Shown here piece after piece: positions 37,101 to 48,943 of a stretch of DNA of 64,000 nt. The notes below the pieces were generated by a model, which ran no database searches, was not told where the DNA came from, and saw nothing but the letters and a program-made list of their open reading frames with translations. Positions within the stretch are counted from its first letter, which is position 1; each line of letters starts with the position of its first letter. A program made the position numbers and the translations under genes. The DNA comes from Theobroma cacao (lineage: Eukaryota > Streptophyta > Magnoliopsida > Malvales > Malvaceae): contig NC_030855.1 of NCBI RefSeq assembly GCF_000208745.1, forward strand, positions 11,270,913 to 11,334,912, written 5' to 3'.

Positions 37101-40036
37101 GGGGAAATCATGGCTGGCCGAATGGGTTTGGTGAGAGAAATGATGTTGGAATTATTTGATTTTGATTTATGTTGGTGTTTAGAGTTAGTTAAGCATGTTT
37201 AGAAACAAAACAACAAGAAAAGAATCCATTTTCCCCATGAACCTTCAATGGCCGAACCCTATGTGAAGTGTAGAAGTAATGAATTGATTTTGTGATCAAG
37301 TGAATTGGTTGAAAAATTGATGAAATGATGATTTATGGTGAGAAAATGGAATGGGAAAATTTTTAATGATAGTGCACCACAATGGCTGAAATTTTCAAGA
37401 AGAATTGTGAGGGTTGTTAGGCTGAATTTTAGATTATTGGAATTGTATTTAGTGAATTGAAATATTAGAAATGAAATGGAGCAATTTGGAGCTAAATCGG
37501 ACACAGTTGTCATTTAATCGGGTAATAGGCCGAATTAGGTCAGCACCACATTTAAGCGGTAGTTGGATAAGTTGCATATCATATCATGCATATACACCGA
37601 GCCTGAATTGATTTTATAATGGTCAAGCATTAATGTGGTGAATTATGTATTGTACATTGTGGATAGGTGGTGAGCAAATTACACTAGTAAAAGTACAGAG
37701 ATTGTGCTTGAAGACTGGGATTAGGAGTACATCAACTCCTAGAACTGTGAGTGGACAATTTATCATCTTAAATATCTAGAGTAATTATACTTGTTTGATG
37801 CTTTTATTGAATGGTGAGTTTAAATTATAAAATATTATGTTTTTCAATTAAAATGTTTTTTAATAAAAATGAGATTTATACTGGTTTTGAAATCAAATAT
37901 TGTTTTGGGAAAATTGAGTATATGGAGACTGTGTTGAATTTATGATTTTAGATGTTATTGAAATTGTGGCTTATGACACTATGGTAGCATGATGGCTAAA
38001 TTTTTGGGGTGGGCATGAAATATATGAATAGTTTTGGATTGGTCTCGGTAGACTGGATTAAATTTTATTCGCCATATTATGCTACTGAAAATTTTATGGG
38101 TCTAGTGGTATATTAAACGGTCACTGCAGTGGTGGGGGTTTCCGTGGACTGCCTATGAGAGGGGACGATAACCCAATTATATACCTACCTCCGGGGGGGA
38201 GATGTTGGATGAAGTATCTCCTGAGGTAAGATTTGAGTGCACCTCATGTTCGGGCCACCATGTGAGAGTGAGACTCAGCCAACGCCAAGGAACGGCTGTG
38301 TGTCAGATGTGAAAACATGTTTATGCGTATGGGACATTTAACAGCCTTGGCGGTCTTAGTGGGATACCTTGATGAAGGTACCGGCGAGAATGATTCTGGC
38401 AGGGGTCATGTTTAAGAAATTCATAAGCCGGGAAATTTTGACGAAAAGAAATTGTTTGGTATAGATTGAAACAAATTTTGCGTTATGAACATTATTGAGA
38501 TATAACGTTTTTATAGTCTCCATCTACTCGGCTTTAAATGCTTTTGATGGCAATTGTTTACTCATTGGAATTTTATAATCTCACCACCCTCATTTCCTCA
38601 CATTTCAGGCTCGAGGAATTCCATAGTTAGCTGACTTTGACAAGGACCTTCATTTGGATTTGAATCGGCAAAAGTTGTAGGTTTTTAGCTTTCGATGCAT
38701 TTTGGTTAGTTGTGGGCCCATGTGTCGCTGTAAAAGTAATTTTATACTTCAATTATCTGATTTAAAGTATGTATGAACATATTTAGCTTTTACACCATGT
38801 TTTTGGCGGGTTTCAATATTTTTTTTTAAAAAAGACTAAAATACCCCAATGAGATGGAAATAAATTTTTAATTTATTTTTACATCACTAAATATATTTTT
38901 TCTGCTTACCTACTACATTTTTAGCAAGTTTTGAGATTTTCGATGAAAAATGACATAAATGCCCCTGTAAGCAAGAAAACAATATGTTATGTTCTGATTT
39001 GAAAATGACTCGTAATCCTTCGAATTACGATATTTGATAACTATTGCTCACCGAAGAAGTGCGAAAGTTGATACAAGAGCCTTGCGAGGTTTCGATTGGC
39101 ATTTGGGGTGAAGAATGTTTGTCGAGGCAGTTGTCATGGGCCTGATGGGGAGTTTTGGGTTGTGACATATTCTCTCCCTAAATTGGGTCAGCCATGAATC
39201 CTTCATGAGATCTTGAATTTTAACCATGGTAATTGAAAAAGAATGCATAAGAAAGGTAGATCACAAGCTAGAATTAAGAAATTTTACCTTTACTTGCTTA
39301 TTTCCTTGAAATCCCATGAATTTTCTCTTGATTTTCTTCTCTAGGGTTTGCTCTTATTCTTTGCTCTTTGTTCCTTGTTTTGGCCGGCCATGAAGAATGA
39401 AATGGGAGGAGTGTGTGCTGATTTTTAAAGGGAATTATAAAAAGATTAAAATTTACCACATGTCACCATGTAATTGGTCCATGCATAAAACTTAATAATT
39501 AAGCATTTCTTCTCCACCACATAAAATCCCTCAATTATCCAAAGTATAAAATGAATTTCATGGGTTTGACAAGTGTCAAAGTAGTGTAAAATTCCAAAAA
39601 TTCTAATTACGTCATTTGGACACGTGAAATGACCTTTTTACCCTTATGTTCGAAAAATTATCGAAATTAAAATTTTTCACTTCTCAAGCTCAAATTATGT
39701 TCCAAATAGTCAAACTTGATCAAAATTTCATCCACCATCCCAAATTTGCCCTCGGGTGAAAAAATGACCATTTTACCCCTACGTTATGAAAATTTCAATT
39801 TAACTCCAAATCAATCCCCAAACTCCAAATCACCATATTAAGTCATTCTAAGATTCAATAACTCTCAATTGCATCTTAAAATCTTTATTTGAACTAGTTA
39901 AAGGCTTAAATCAACTTAGTTGTACCACTAGGTACATTACCGACTTTTGACGATTTTTTCGAGGTATTCAAGTATGCAAGCATGTTGTCAAATACATGAA
40001 TGACATGGCAAGTATATTATAAGGCTGGGCTTGACA
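34153..40036 (-). repeat. Solo LTR (TGTCAAGCCC family), minus, TSD tattt, with a nested LTR
   Basis: The plus strand starts TGTCACGATCC and ends GGGCTTGACA, with perfect duplications tattt (34148-34152 and 40037-40041). After removing the nested 36268-39167 LTR and its duplication it is about 2.98 kb, close to the 2.94 kb copy at 5190-8133, whose reverse complement it matches along its length. Confidence 0.92.
36268..39167 (+). repeat. Nested solo LTR of the same family, plus, TSD tcttc/tattc
   Basis: Starts TGTCAAGCCCAGCC and ends GGGTTGTGACA. The flanks tcttc (36263-36267) and tattc (39168-39172) differ at one base. The first 200 bases are very close to those of 5190-8133. The surrounding LTR continues uninterrupted across it. 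Confidence 0.92.
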
Positions 40037-40084
40037 TATTTGGCTGGATTTGGTTTTGTTTTGTTTTAGTTGAATTTATTGTAG

Positions 40085-41150
40085 AGAATTTACTCATGGC
40101 CCTAAAGAGATTAAGGATTGGTACGAGTATTTCTTTTGATAGGGCACGATTTGTGTCTCCTGATGCCATAACAAGGCACACAAGTTCCCTTGTCAATAAG
40201 GTGCCAATCCCTGATAGAGGACTTGATGTTGTCTTAATTCGTCATTTCGACATTCAAGACCAAATTGAGGAGAGACATTGGTAGAAATTCTGTATTATTC
40301 CAGAAACAACTGTTATCCCATTGGTAAGAGAATTTTTATGCAGTTTACTTGAACATGCTAATGGGTTTGTGTTTAAGCAAGGTAAACAAGTGCCATTCTT
40401 TAACCAAGCCATCAATGATTTTTATGAAGTGCTTGATATTGAGAATGATGGCTATGGATTGTATTTGGTAGAACATAAGATTGGGTTGAAATAATTTTAA
40501 TACTTTGTGAATAAGAGGCCTAGTGGAAAATCTCGAAGGATGAACCAGTCTCTTTTAAAAGGAGTGTCCTAAAATAAATTACCAGAGTGTAGTGGTATTT
40601 TGTGGCAGACAAGATGCTCTCTTGCTTAGACGTTAGTGATGTTACAAGGGACAGAACTGTTCTTCTTTATGCCCTAGTGACTGAAAGATCCATCAACTTT
40701 GGCCATGTGATCAACCATGCCATGCTACACACAACTAGCACTAATAGAGATGGTTTATGGTTCTTGTCCTTGATCATTGCTTTGTGCAAGAGAGTCAGTG
40801 TCCAATGGCATTCTAGTAAGGAGTTGCTGCACTTAAAGGTCCCAATTAATGTAGGATTGATTTATCATTACTCTTAACCTTCAGCTAGTGGCAACTCTTC
40901 ATCCGCACCACATCTTTAAGCTCCTCAGCCTAGAGCCCAAACTCTAAAATTGCCTTAGAGGCTTGAACAGTTGGAGCTTTGGTTTACCCAATAGTCATCC
41001 TATCAAGTTCAATGCAATCAACAGATTGAGTAGATGCTGAGAGCCTATGGTAGCTTCGTAGGCATGGACATGGACTTTTTTCCAACCTTACCAGATCCTC
41101 TTACGAACTTGGGTGATAATGAGGCAGATGAAGATGAGAAGGAAAACTAA
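40085..41150 (+). pseudogene. 'Putative plant transposon protein' ORF of Athila-type elements
   Basis: The translation carries the strongly recognisable core 'RARFVSPDAITRHTSSL' (from about 40138), then 'IPETTVIPLVREFLCSLLEH' (about 40298), 'QVPFFNQAINDFYEV' (about 40390), 'GRSINVGHVINHAML'-like text (about 40685) and a proline-rich then acidic tail ending near 41150. This domain is widespread in dicot Gypsy elements and of unknown function. Stops at 40284 and 40493, together with shifts, break it. It lies upstream of a polypurine tract and LTR, so it is the 3' ORF of an element. Confidence 0.8.
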
Positions 41151-42611
41151 AGCTTTTTCGAAATCATCTACCTACCAGGGGAGTATTATTTACCTTCTAT
41201 TTATTTTTCTAACATTAACGACAATGTTTGATTTACGTTTGGGGAGAGCATATTTTTCTGGTGATGGATATTCTATGAGAACTTAGGATTTTATTTTATT
41301 TGCATGCTTATTTAAATTTTAAGTTAATTAGGATAGTTTATCATTTACTTTTCGTTATGATTGTTGATAGTTTATCATTTACTTTTCGTTATGATTGTTT
41401 GAAAATTTTAGGATCTAGAGTAATTAGTGCCAAATTTTTCAATGATTTCCTTATCCAATGATGAAAATTTAGTTGCCTTGTGTCTTTAGCTTTTGATAAA
41501 TAAAGATATTGTTTGGTTTGTGCTAAATTCTTTTGTTTAGTATCATTGTTAGAATGTGATTTTCACATATATTGAACACTATATTTTTCGCTTTGAATCA
41601 TTGTGCATGTGTAGAAAAGGTTTATGATGACGTGAATTTTGAATTATGTCATGTATTCTAGAATTTGTTCGATTCTCTCTAGAGGCAAAATCCTAGACAT
41701 ACTTAGTTAGGGAGATGATTTAGGCCATCTTTGGACCGTTTGAGTCGTTCAAGCCAATTTTGCTATATTTTTATCCTTTGTATACCCTTTTGAGCTTAAT
41801 TTTTCCTTTTATTTGTTTAACCAAATAATTATTTTACCCTAGCCTTTTAAATAAATTTCCAATTTTGCATCCCTCACTCTAAGTATCTAAGTATCATTTT
41901 AGGAATATATTGAGCTAAATACATATGGTAGAAAGGTGACGTTGTGATGAAAAGTTTGAAATTATATGAGTATTCACCCCACAACTTACTATAAAAGAAA
42001 TAAGTTTAGGGGTGCAAAATTGTGATATATTAAAAGAAGGAGAAAAAGAAGAATAAAACATTGAACAACAGAAAAGTTAAAAAGTTGAACAAAGGGTGTA
42101 TGTGGAGATTGAGAATAAGAGCTCAATATAAGTCTTAAAATGATTATAGGCTTAGGGTGATTCGAGCCACATAAATGACCTTTATCCTATGTTGACCCTA
42201 GCCATACATTACAAGCTTAATAAAGACCTATTGATTCTTGACTTAGTATTAGTCTACAATAGTGGAGAGAGGGATGAAAAGCAAACTTATGGAGCTCTAG
42301 AACTAATTTGAAATTTTGCATTGGCAAAACTCATTTGGATATGATAATATTTTTTGTAAAAGATTTCACAAAGACATAAACATGCATCCAAGAATATGCT
42401 TACAATTGAATTGAAACATGAACTTGAATGATGCCTATATTTGGCCTTGAGTTGGAGGATTTATAAATATATTTTTGAGGAAGTTGTGGAGATCATTAAG
42501 TTGGTGCTATTTGTCTCTAGTTAGTTTGTTTATTTATGTTACTTTTATCATTTAAATTGATTTTGCGTTTGCTTAGTTTATTTTGTGTTTGCTGGAGGAC
42601 TAGCAAAATAT
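41151..42611 (+). other. Athila 3' untranslated region, non-coding
   Basis: AT-rich sequence between the 3' ORF and the polypurine tract, without supported frames. It includes an exact 34-bp direct repeat (41332-41399). Confidence 0.6.
41332..41399. repeat. Exact 34-bp tandem duplication
   Basis: gatagtttatcatttacttt plus 14 further bases occurs at 41332-41365 and again, identically, at 41366-41399. Confidence 0.97.
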
Positions 42612-42623
42612 GAAGTTTGGGAA
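42612..42623 (+). other. Athila polypurine tract
   Basis: gaagtttgggaa immediately before the LTR start TGTGATAAC, matching the usual Athila form aagtttggggg. Confidence 0.75.
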
Positions 42624-44281
42624 TGTGATAACTTTATTTTGTAGAGTTATTTGGTCTTAATTTTTAATATATTTTTTCTAAGTTTTTGAAATTTAGCTTT
42701 AGTATTAGTTGTTTTTAATATTTATTTTATTTTAATTAATTATTACAGGGTCAATTGCATTAGGCTATTTTTTTTTATTTTGCTTTAAGTTTAGTTATTA
42801 TTTAAGTTAAGTTTTATGTTTTCATAGGTGTGCTTTGAAAGAGGACCTATTTTGTGAAGAAGATGCATTTTAGGTGTAGACTTCAACTGCACATATTACG
42901 ATTTTTTGAGAACATCTCCTACTACAAAAGTCCAATTGACATGATTCTTTGATCATTAAAAACCTAAGAGGTAGAGCTACAACTTTTATTTCACACTTTT
43001 CTCAGTTTAGCCTCAAAATAGAAGAGAATCGCATTAGAAGTCAAAGTAGTGTAGCAAAACTTGAATGAGCAATGTGAAGCTTTGAGTGCCATGGCCATGG
43101 AAAGAGTTAGTGTCATGGCACCCTAATTGAGAAGGACACTTCACAGCACACAGGACCTTTGGCATGACTACCACTAAGCACCTAGCGCTGCGGAGCCCAA
43201 AAGAAGAATGAGAAAAAAATATGATGAGGCCATGGTGCCGTGGCGCCCAAGCAAGTCTGGCCATGGCACCTAATGAAGAAAGAAGAGTTATTGAGCTAAC
43301 TGACTTCTATTTTGCCTTGGATTCAAGCTCTATTTAATTCCTTTGCAAGAGCATGATTGAACATGAATTAAGCAAGGTTTTTTGAAGGAAAAAAAAGCAT
43401 TGAAGCTAGCAAGAGAGCAAGGAAAGCAAGGAACATTGCAGATCAAAAGTTCGATAAATATTAGAGTTCTTTTTATCTTTATACTTTCTTGTTTAGTTTT
43501 AATTTTTTTACTTTTTTGGATGATTTTTACATACATTATGTTGAGCTAAGCATTTTAATCTAGAATCACAATTGAACGTAATGCGTAGTTTGAATTTTTA
43601 ACATTATTTCTTGCTTATGATTAATGGTGTTTAAGTTGTTTATTTCAATCTTGTTCTTAATGTGTTTGATTGATTGGATACTAATTAGATTGATTTGGAA
43701 ACCTAAATGGAATTGAAAGAGAGGGTTTAGAGTAAGCTTTGGATGAAGTAACATATATTCAATAGCAATTGCATGAGATGATTGATTTGATTCGCGTGTA
43801 GGGTAGACATACACTTACATGTCATATGTAGCTAAAATTAAAGTCTGTTCTTAATGAATCTTTCTTAATTTTAGTTTGTTCTTGAAGTCTGTACATATAG
43901 TAAATTGGTTGAGATAGATAATTTTATAAGAAACTTGATGGAGGCTTATAAAAATTAGAACTCTAGGTTAACAACTCAACTATTTTGTAAGTAATGAAAG
44001 AATAGAAAAAAATCAAATGAAACATTGAGGGGCTATTGTAGTTTTAGACTTTTAATCAATTGATTCTAGTTATTTTTGCTCTAGTTCTTGCTTTTAGTTT
44101 TAGTTTTCTTTAACTTTTAGTATATTTACTTTTGGTTGTTTGAATAAGATTAGATTGTGTCAATTTTAGTACTTGGCACGAATAGTAGTGGATTAAGTAC
44201 AATTCTCCATGAGAATGAACTTTAGTTTTAATATATTACTTGTTTGCGATATGTGCACTTGTGCGCTTTATCCGATAAACA
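42624..44281 (+). repeat. Athila-type LTR (1.66 kb) shared between two internal regions
   Basis: Starts TGTGATAACTTT and ends CGATAAACA. It is homologous to the solo LTR at 28759-30539. It has a 3' ORF and polypurine tract on its left and a primer site and gag on its right. TATTTAA is at 43331-43337, with palindromes such as CCATGGCCATGG (43089-43100) upstream. No target duplication is expected, because both neighbours are element sequence. Confidence 0.85.
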
Positions 44282-44287
44282 AGTTTT

Positions 44288-44305
44288 TGGCACCGTTACG
44301 CCTGG
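44288..44305 (+). other. Athila primer-binding site (tRNA-Asp type)
   Basis: tggcaccgttacgcctgg resembles the Athila site tggcgccgttgccgggg, complementary to the 3' end of tRNA-Asp, with a few changes. The 'aagttt' spacer before it is also typical. Confidence 0.8.
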
Positions 44306-44515
44306 AGTTTTGTTTTTTAATTTTTGCAATTTTGTTAATATTAATACTAAGCAATTTAAACTTACTTCAAATTTTGTTTTTGTTTTCAAGAACTTTTTGG
44401 TCATTGTATGCAAAGAGGTAGAAATTTGGAAGTTGTTCTTTTTGATCCATAAATTGAAAAGACTTTTCGAAAAGTCAAGAGGGAAAATTTGCAAGTTTTT
44501 ACTTAATCTAACACA

Positions 44516-45669
44516 ATGGCTGATCAGGTAAAAAATAAGTCCTTACGAGAATATGCGGTACCTCTCGTTCAAGGCCTTCATTTTAGCACTCATAAACTTG
44601 CCATCCATGCTAACAATTTTGAAATCAAGCCATCAATCATTCAGATGATTAAGACTTTTGTTCAGTTTGGGGAATTGTCGAATGATGATCCTAATGCGAA
44701 TATTGTGAATTTTTTGGAGATTTGCAATACTTTAAAAAATAATGGCGATATTGATGATTCCATTAAATTAAGGCTTTTCCTATATTCATTGAGAGATAAG
44801 GAAAAGAGTTGGTTAAATTCACTTCCAGCTGAGTCTATTAATACTTGGGATGATTTAGCTCAGAAATTCTTGGCAAAATTTTTTCCACTTGCTAAAATAA
44901 CAAAGATGTGTAATGATATCACCTCTTTTTGTCCAACTTGATTTTGAAACACTATATAAGGCTTGGGAAAGATATAAGGATTTGCTATGGAGATGTCCAC
45001 ACCATGGGTTACCTAAATGATTACAAGTTTAGACATTTTATAATGGTTTGCTAGGACCAATTAAAACCATAATTGATGTTGCAGCTAAAGGTGCACTTAT
45101 GAGTAAATCCATTGATGAGGCCTATAATTTGTTGGAAGAAATGGCTTCAAATAATTACCAATGGGCATTTGAGAGATTAAGGGCAAGAAAAATTGTTGAT
45201 ATTCATGAGCTTGATGTAATTAATGCTTAGATTGCACAATTGGCTTCTCTTACCAAAATAATTGATAGTTTGAGTGTTAGTGCGATTCAGAGCCCTTTTG
45301 TGACTTTTGATTTATGTGGGGAAAGACATTCCAATGACCATTGTCTTATTTACATTGGAACAACTCATTATGTTAGAAATAGGTAGCCACAAAATAGTCT
45401 TTATTCCAACACATATAATCCAAGGTGGAAGAATCATCCTAATTTTTTTGGAACAACAAACAAGTATCATTATCAGCTTCTGAGCCAAATTTTCCTCCAG
45501 GATTTCCACCACAACCTCGAGCTCCTATGTTAGAGAAAAAACAAAAAATGGAGGAGATGTTCATGCAATACATGGCAAAGAATGATGGTCTCATTCAATG
45601 TTAATTTGCATTAATTCGAAAGCCAATAATCATCTTTCAAAAATCTTGAGATACAATTGGGTTAGTTAG
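44516..45669 (+). pseudogene. gag: Athila gag, decayed, cut by an LTR insertion
   Basis: Gag is the capsid/nucleocapsid precursor of this Gypsy lineage. From ATG 44516 ('MADQVKNKSLREYAVP') the frame is open for 141 codons, including 'NNFEIKPSIIQMI', 'SWLNSLPAESINTWDDLAQ' and 'KFLAKFFP'. A shift near 44935 is followed by 'GALMSKSIDEAYNLLEEMA' (about 45090). The zinc knuckle near 45305 has lost its first cysteine (F in its place, 'FDLCGERH'). Stops at 44939 and 45228 and later shifts disable it. The reading register at 45669 resumes at 51569 after the inserted LTR. Confidence 0.92.
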
Positions 45670-45869
45670 TGTGAAATCCCACCCTAAGTAAAATGATAAG
45701 TTAAGAAAAATCCTTAAGTAAGTGAAATTTTTTTCGAAACACTAAATTTGGTTACTAACCTTTGAAAAAAAATTTATGTTTTAATGTTTTATGATGTTTA
45801 CCAAAGTTGATGTTTAAAATGAAGTCTAATTGAACAAGTTTCAAAGTATATTTTTGCATACTATAGCAA

Positions 45870-45904
45870 AAGTATTGATACATGACCTTCATGTATCGAT
45901 AAAT
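45870..45904. repeat. TATCGATA palindromes in a Gypsy-like U3 (part 1)
   Basis: Two copies (agtattgatacatg and catgtatcgataaa) lie just left of the nested LTR. The cluster continues at 48749. Confidence 0.75.
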
Positions 45905-47485
45905 TTAATTCAAAGCTTTTAAAAGGGGGATTTGAAGAACATGTATCATGTAATACCCCCTACTTTGATAAGGTGGCTAATAAAGCTTATCGGAGGCCAA
46001 TTGAGTTTAATTAGAATGTTTAAAAGTGATGAAAGGTAAAAGGAATAGTTTGGAGAAAAATATTTCGCACGCAAAGAAATAACAATTGAATAATAATATT
46101 TTTATTGAGGATGAATTAGCGAGATAAAAAGGTGATTCGGAAGTGAATTGGGGCATAATAAGACATTTTGGGTGCTAAGGAGACACAGAAAAAATTTTAG
46201 AATAAAATAATATTAAAATATTAATATTTTATTCAATGTCAAAATTTTCCATGAAGAAGGAGTATATGGTCAATCTAAGTGGGGGAGAAGAAGAACAAGA
46301 AAACTTTAGAGAAAAATGACGTTAATGGAGCCCGTGTGTCTTTATTAAATAAAGTTAGCACGGGTAAGTAAATATTTAAATATTATGGTGATATCGCATT
46401 GAACTATAAACTTGATATTTTGTTGGTACAAGTGTTAAGGAAGAAAAATAGGAAGAAATTGAAATTAAAAGATTGTGGGAGGACTTAATTAAAAAGGGTG
46501 AAAACCTTGAAGGGTAAAATAGTAATTTTGCCATCAGTTTGGAAGCTTTGACCCTTCATCCTTATCCCATGGCCGGCCATCATGTTCAAGGCATCATCTT
46601 CCATCTTCTTCTCCTCCCAACGCCATTTTCATCCTTCACCAAAAGAAATCAAGCTTTTTCATTTTCTTTTCCTTGTTTTCTTTTCCTTTCTTTTCTTTTC
46701 TTACTTCTTCCTTCCCCTAACTTCTTGGGCACCAAAACCATAGCTTCTAACCCCATTTTTTAGCACATCTAAACCTTAGGAGAGAGAAAGAAAAATCTCT
46801 CTTTCTTTTCTTCCTTTTCTATTTCTACTCTACTTCCACCAATACTTGAATTTTTGGCTGCAAATATTCATTTTAAAGCCAATAGGTATATATTTTCAAC
46901 TCTTCAATTTTAGGATTTATGGGTTTGTAATTTTTAGACTTTATTTTCTAATTTTCTTCAAACTTTCTTTCCTTGAAATGGCTAGGTTTTGTTGATCTTC
47001 ATGCCTTCAAGCACCAAGGTAAAGAAAACTTCAAGCTTGAACAATTAATTTAAGGGGTTTGTGAATTAGACTAAAATTCTAAGTTAAGTGTTAGGTTAGA
47101 GTGTAGATTATGTAGTATATATTTATTAGAATTATTAGATTCAGATTATGACTCAATTAAGGTTGTTATGGTTTATTGGTAAATATAGGTTTTAATGGTA
47201 TTTTGGGACTACCTAGATTAAGATCTTGTGGGCGCTAGTTTCGTTAAGTGGCATTGTTAAGGTGAGTGAACTTGCATTAAAGTGTTTTGGGATAGATGCA
47301 TAAGTGTTTGATTGAATCATTTGAATATTTTATTGGTCTTTTCTTTAAAATATGCACGGGAACAAGCCCTTGATGAAATGTTTTTATGTTGTGAAATATG
47401 AATGTGATGAATTCATGTGTTTCTACATTATGTTGATGCGTATGTTATGCATTGAATGGCACTATTGTGTGACAATTGTAATTGT

Positions 47486-47655
47486 GCGTGTGCAGTGTGG
47501 GAGTGCACATGACGGTGATGGTGGTGTGTTGTGGGAGTGCACACACTGATGATATATGCCATGTGTGGTGTGGGAGTGCACATGATGATATTGCCTTGTG
47601 CGGTGTGGGAGTGCACATGATGATTCTAGATATGTGCAGTGTGGGAGTGCACATG
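47486..47655. repeat. LTR minisatellite, about 40-50-bp unit, five copies
   Basis: The core gtgtgggagtgcacatgatg recurs at about 47497, 47531, 47570, 47605 and 47638 with variable spacing. It is the reverse-complement counterpart of the array at 58543-58848. Confidence 0.85.
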
Positions 47656-47779
47656 AGCTGGTGGAACGGGAGTTGTATACATGTGTACACATACCATAGA
47701 GAGGTTAGGGAAAATATTATGTGTTTGCATTGAATATTAAATGTTAAAATTTGACAAATGCTTTCCAATTGATTTGCAC

Positions 47780-48060
47780 TGCAGCAAAAATGGATTTTCG
47801 TTGTGACAAGAATTCTTTTAATTTCATTGCCTTGTTTCTCGTTATAGCAAAATTCATTCTCGCTGCAGCAAAATTCATTCTTGCTGCAGCGAGAAACTAT
47901 TTGGTGCTAGAGGCTTGATTAGTCTAGATTTTCGCTGCAGCGAGAAACTCTTGGGTGGTTGGTTCAAAATTTTGCCCTGAATTTCGCTGTAGTGAAAATT
48001 CATTCTCGCTATAACAAAGTTGCAGCGAGAATGCCTTTTCGCTGTAGCAAGATTCGCTCT
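47780..48060. repeat. TTCTCGCTGCAGCGAGAA-type palindrome array
   Basis: Eight or more imperfect copies, for example ctcgctgcagcaaaa, ttgctgcagcgagaaa (47881-47896), ttcgctgcagcgagaaac (47931-47948) and ttcgctgtagtgaaaa. It is homologous in position to 31905-32160. Confidence 0.85.
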
Positions 48061-48748
48061 GCTATGCTTGCCTTGCTTGAACTCTACTGTAGTTTTCACA
48101 CCTTAACTTCATTATTGATCATGAATCTTTCCATACTAAGGCACAAATAATCAAGAGTTGAATTAAGGGATTTTAACAAGAAATTAAACTAAATTGCATT
48201 GTTTTCAATATAAGTGCATCATGCTTGCTTAAACTTTCCTTATCATTTGCTTGTTCCCTTCCTATGTTCACTCACTAGGTTTATACTCATCATTTTCAAC
48301 TTCATGTTTTAGTTTTCAGGTTCGAAGATAGTTGGATCTTAGGTAGAGGCACTTCCTCCTGTTCATCTTATGGCAGGTTTACCAGAACACCCCATGATAG
48401 TATCCACGCCAGAGTCACTCCACTGATAGTCAAGGTCTTTTGTATGTGTATATGGCTATTTAAATGTAATTCATGAGATTTGTTGTAAGCATTGCATGTT
48501 TGGCTTGAATAGTAATATCGCCATAGGTTGACAAATGGTAATATTATTTTGTGAATGGTATATGTTTAGTTGCCATGATTTATTCTTGAGAATAAATTAT
48601 TTTTGATAATTATGAATTAAGAACCTTAGAGGTAAAAGAAGAACAGATGTTCTAATGAACAAGTTTTCATAGAAAAGCTTGCTTGGGCCCGATGGGCTTT
48701 GCCTATTAGGTCCATGCGCCGGTCATGGCTTGGGATTGTGCTGTGACA

Positions 48749-48880
48749 TATCAATACAGGTAAAAATGTATCGATAGATTTGGATTTTTAAGAACATCTA
48801 TCGATATATAGCCAAATGTATTGATAGAATGTTTTCAAGACCAAAATGTATCGATACATGGCCCAAATGTATCAATAAAT
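48749..48880. repeat. TATCGATA palindromes in a Gypsy-like U3 (part 2)
   Basis: Six copies, one a perfect ATGTATCGATACAT (about 48846-48859), end 55 bases upstream of the TATAAATAG box at 48935. Confidence 0.85.
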
Positions 48881-48934
48881 TTTGTTGTTTTCAGAAAAAT
48901 AAAATGGGCAAAATGGTATTTTCACACTCAAAGT

Positions 48935-48943
48935 TATAAATAG
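48935..48943 (+). promoter_or_regulatory. TATA box of the 45670-51568 LTR
   Basis: TATAAATAG in an otherwise GC-poor context, about 460 bases from the LTR start once the nested insertion is removed. Confidence 0.6.

Larger units (their letters stand above)
45949..48748 (+). repeat. Nested solo LTR (2.8 kb), TSD tatca
   Basis: Starts TGTAATACCCCC and ends GTGCTGTGACA, with perfect duplications tatca (45944-45948 and 48749-48753). It is homologous in reverse to 57727-60845 and to the right part of 53440-56729. It holds a minisatellite (47486-47655) and the CTGCAG palindrome array (47780-48060). Confidence 0.93.

Noticed and set aside
47445..47768. A 107-codon histidine-rich minus-strand frame
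   Set aside because: It is only the minisatellite read in one frame; unit lengths that are not multiples of three elsewhere in the family argue against coding.
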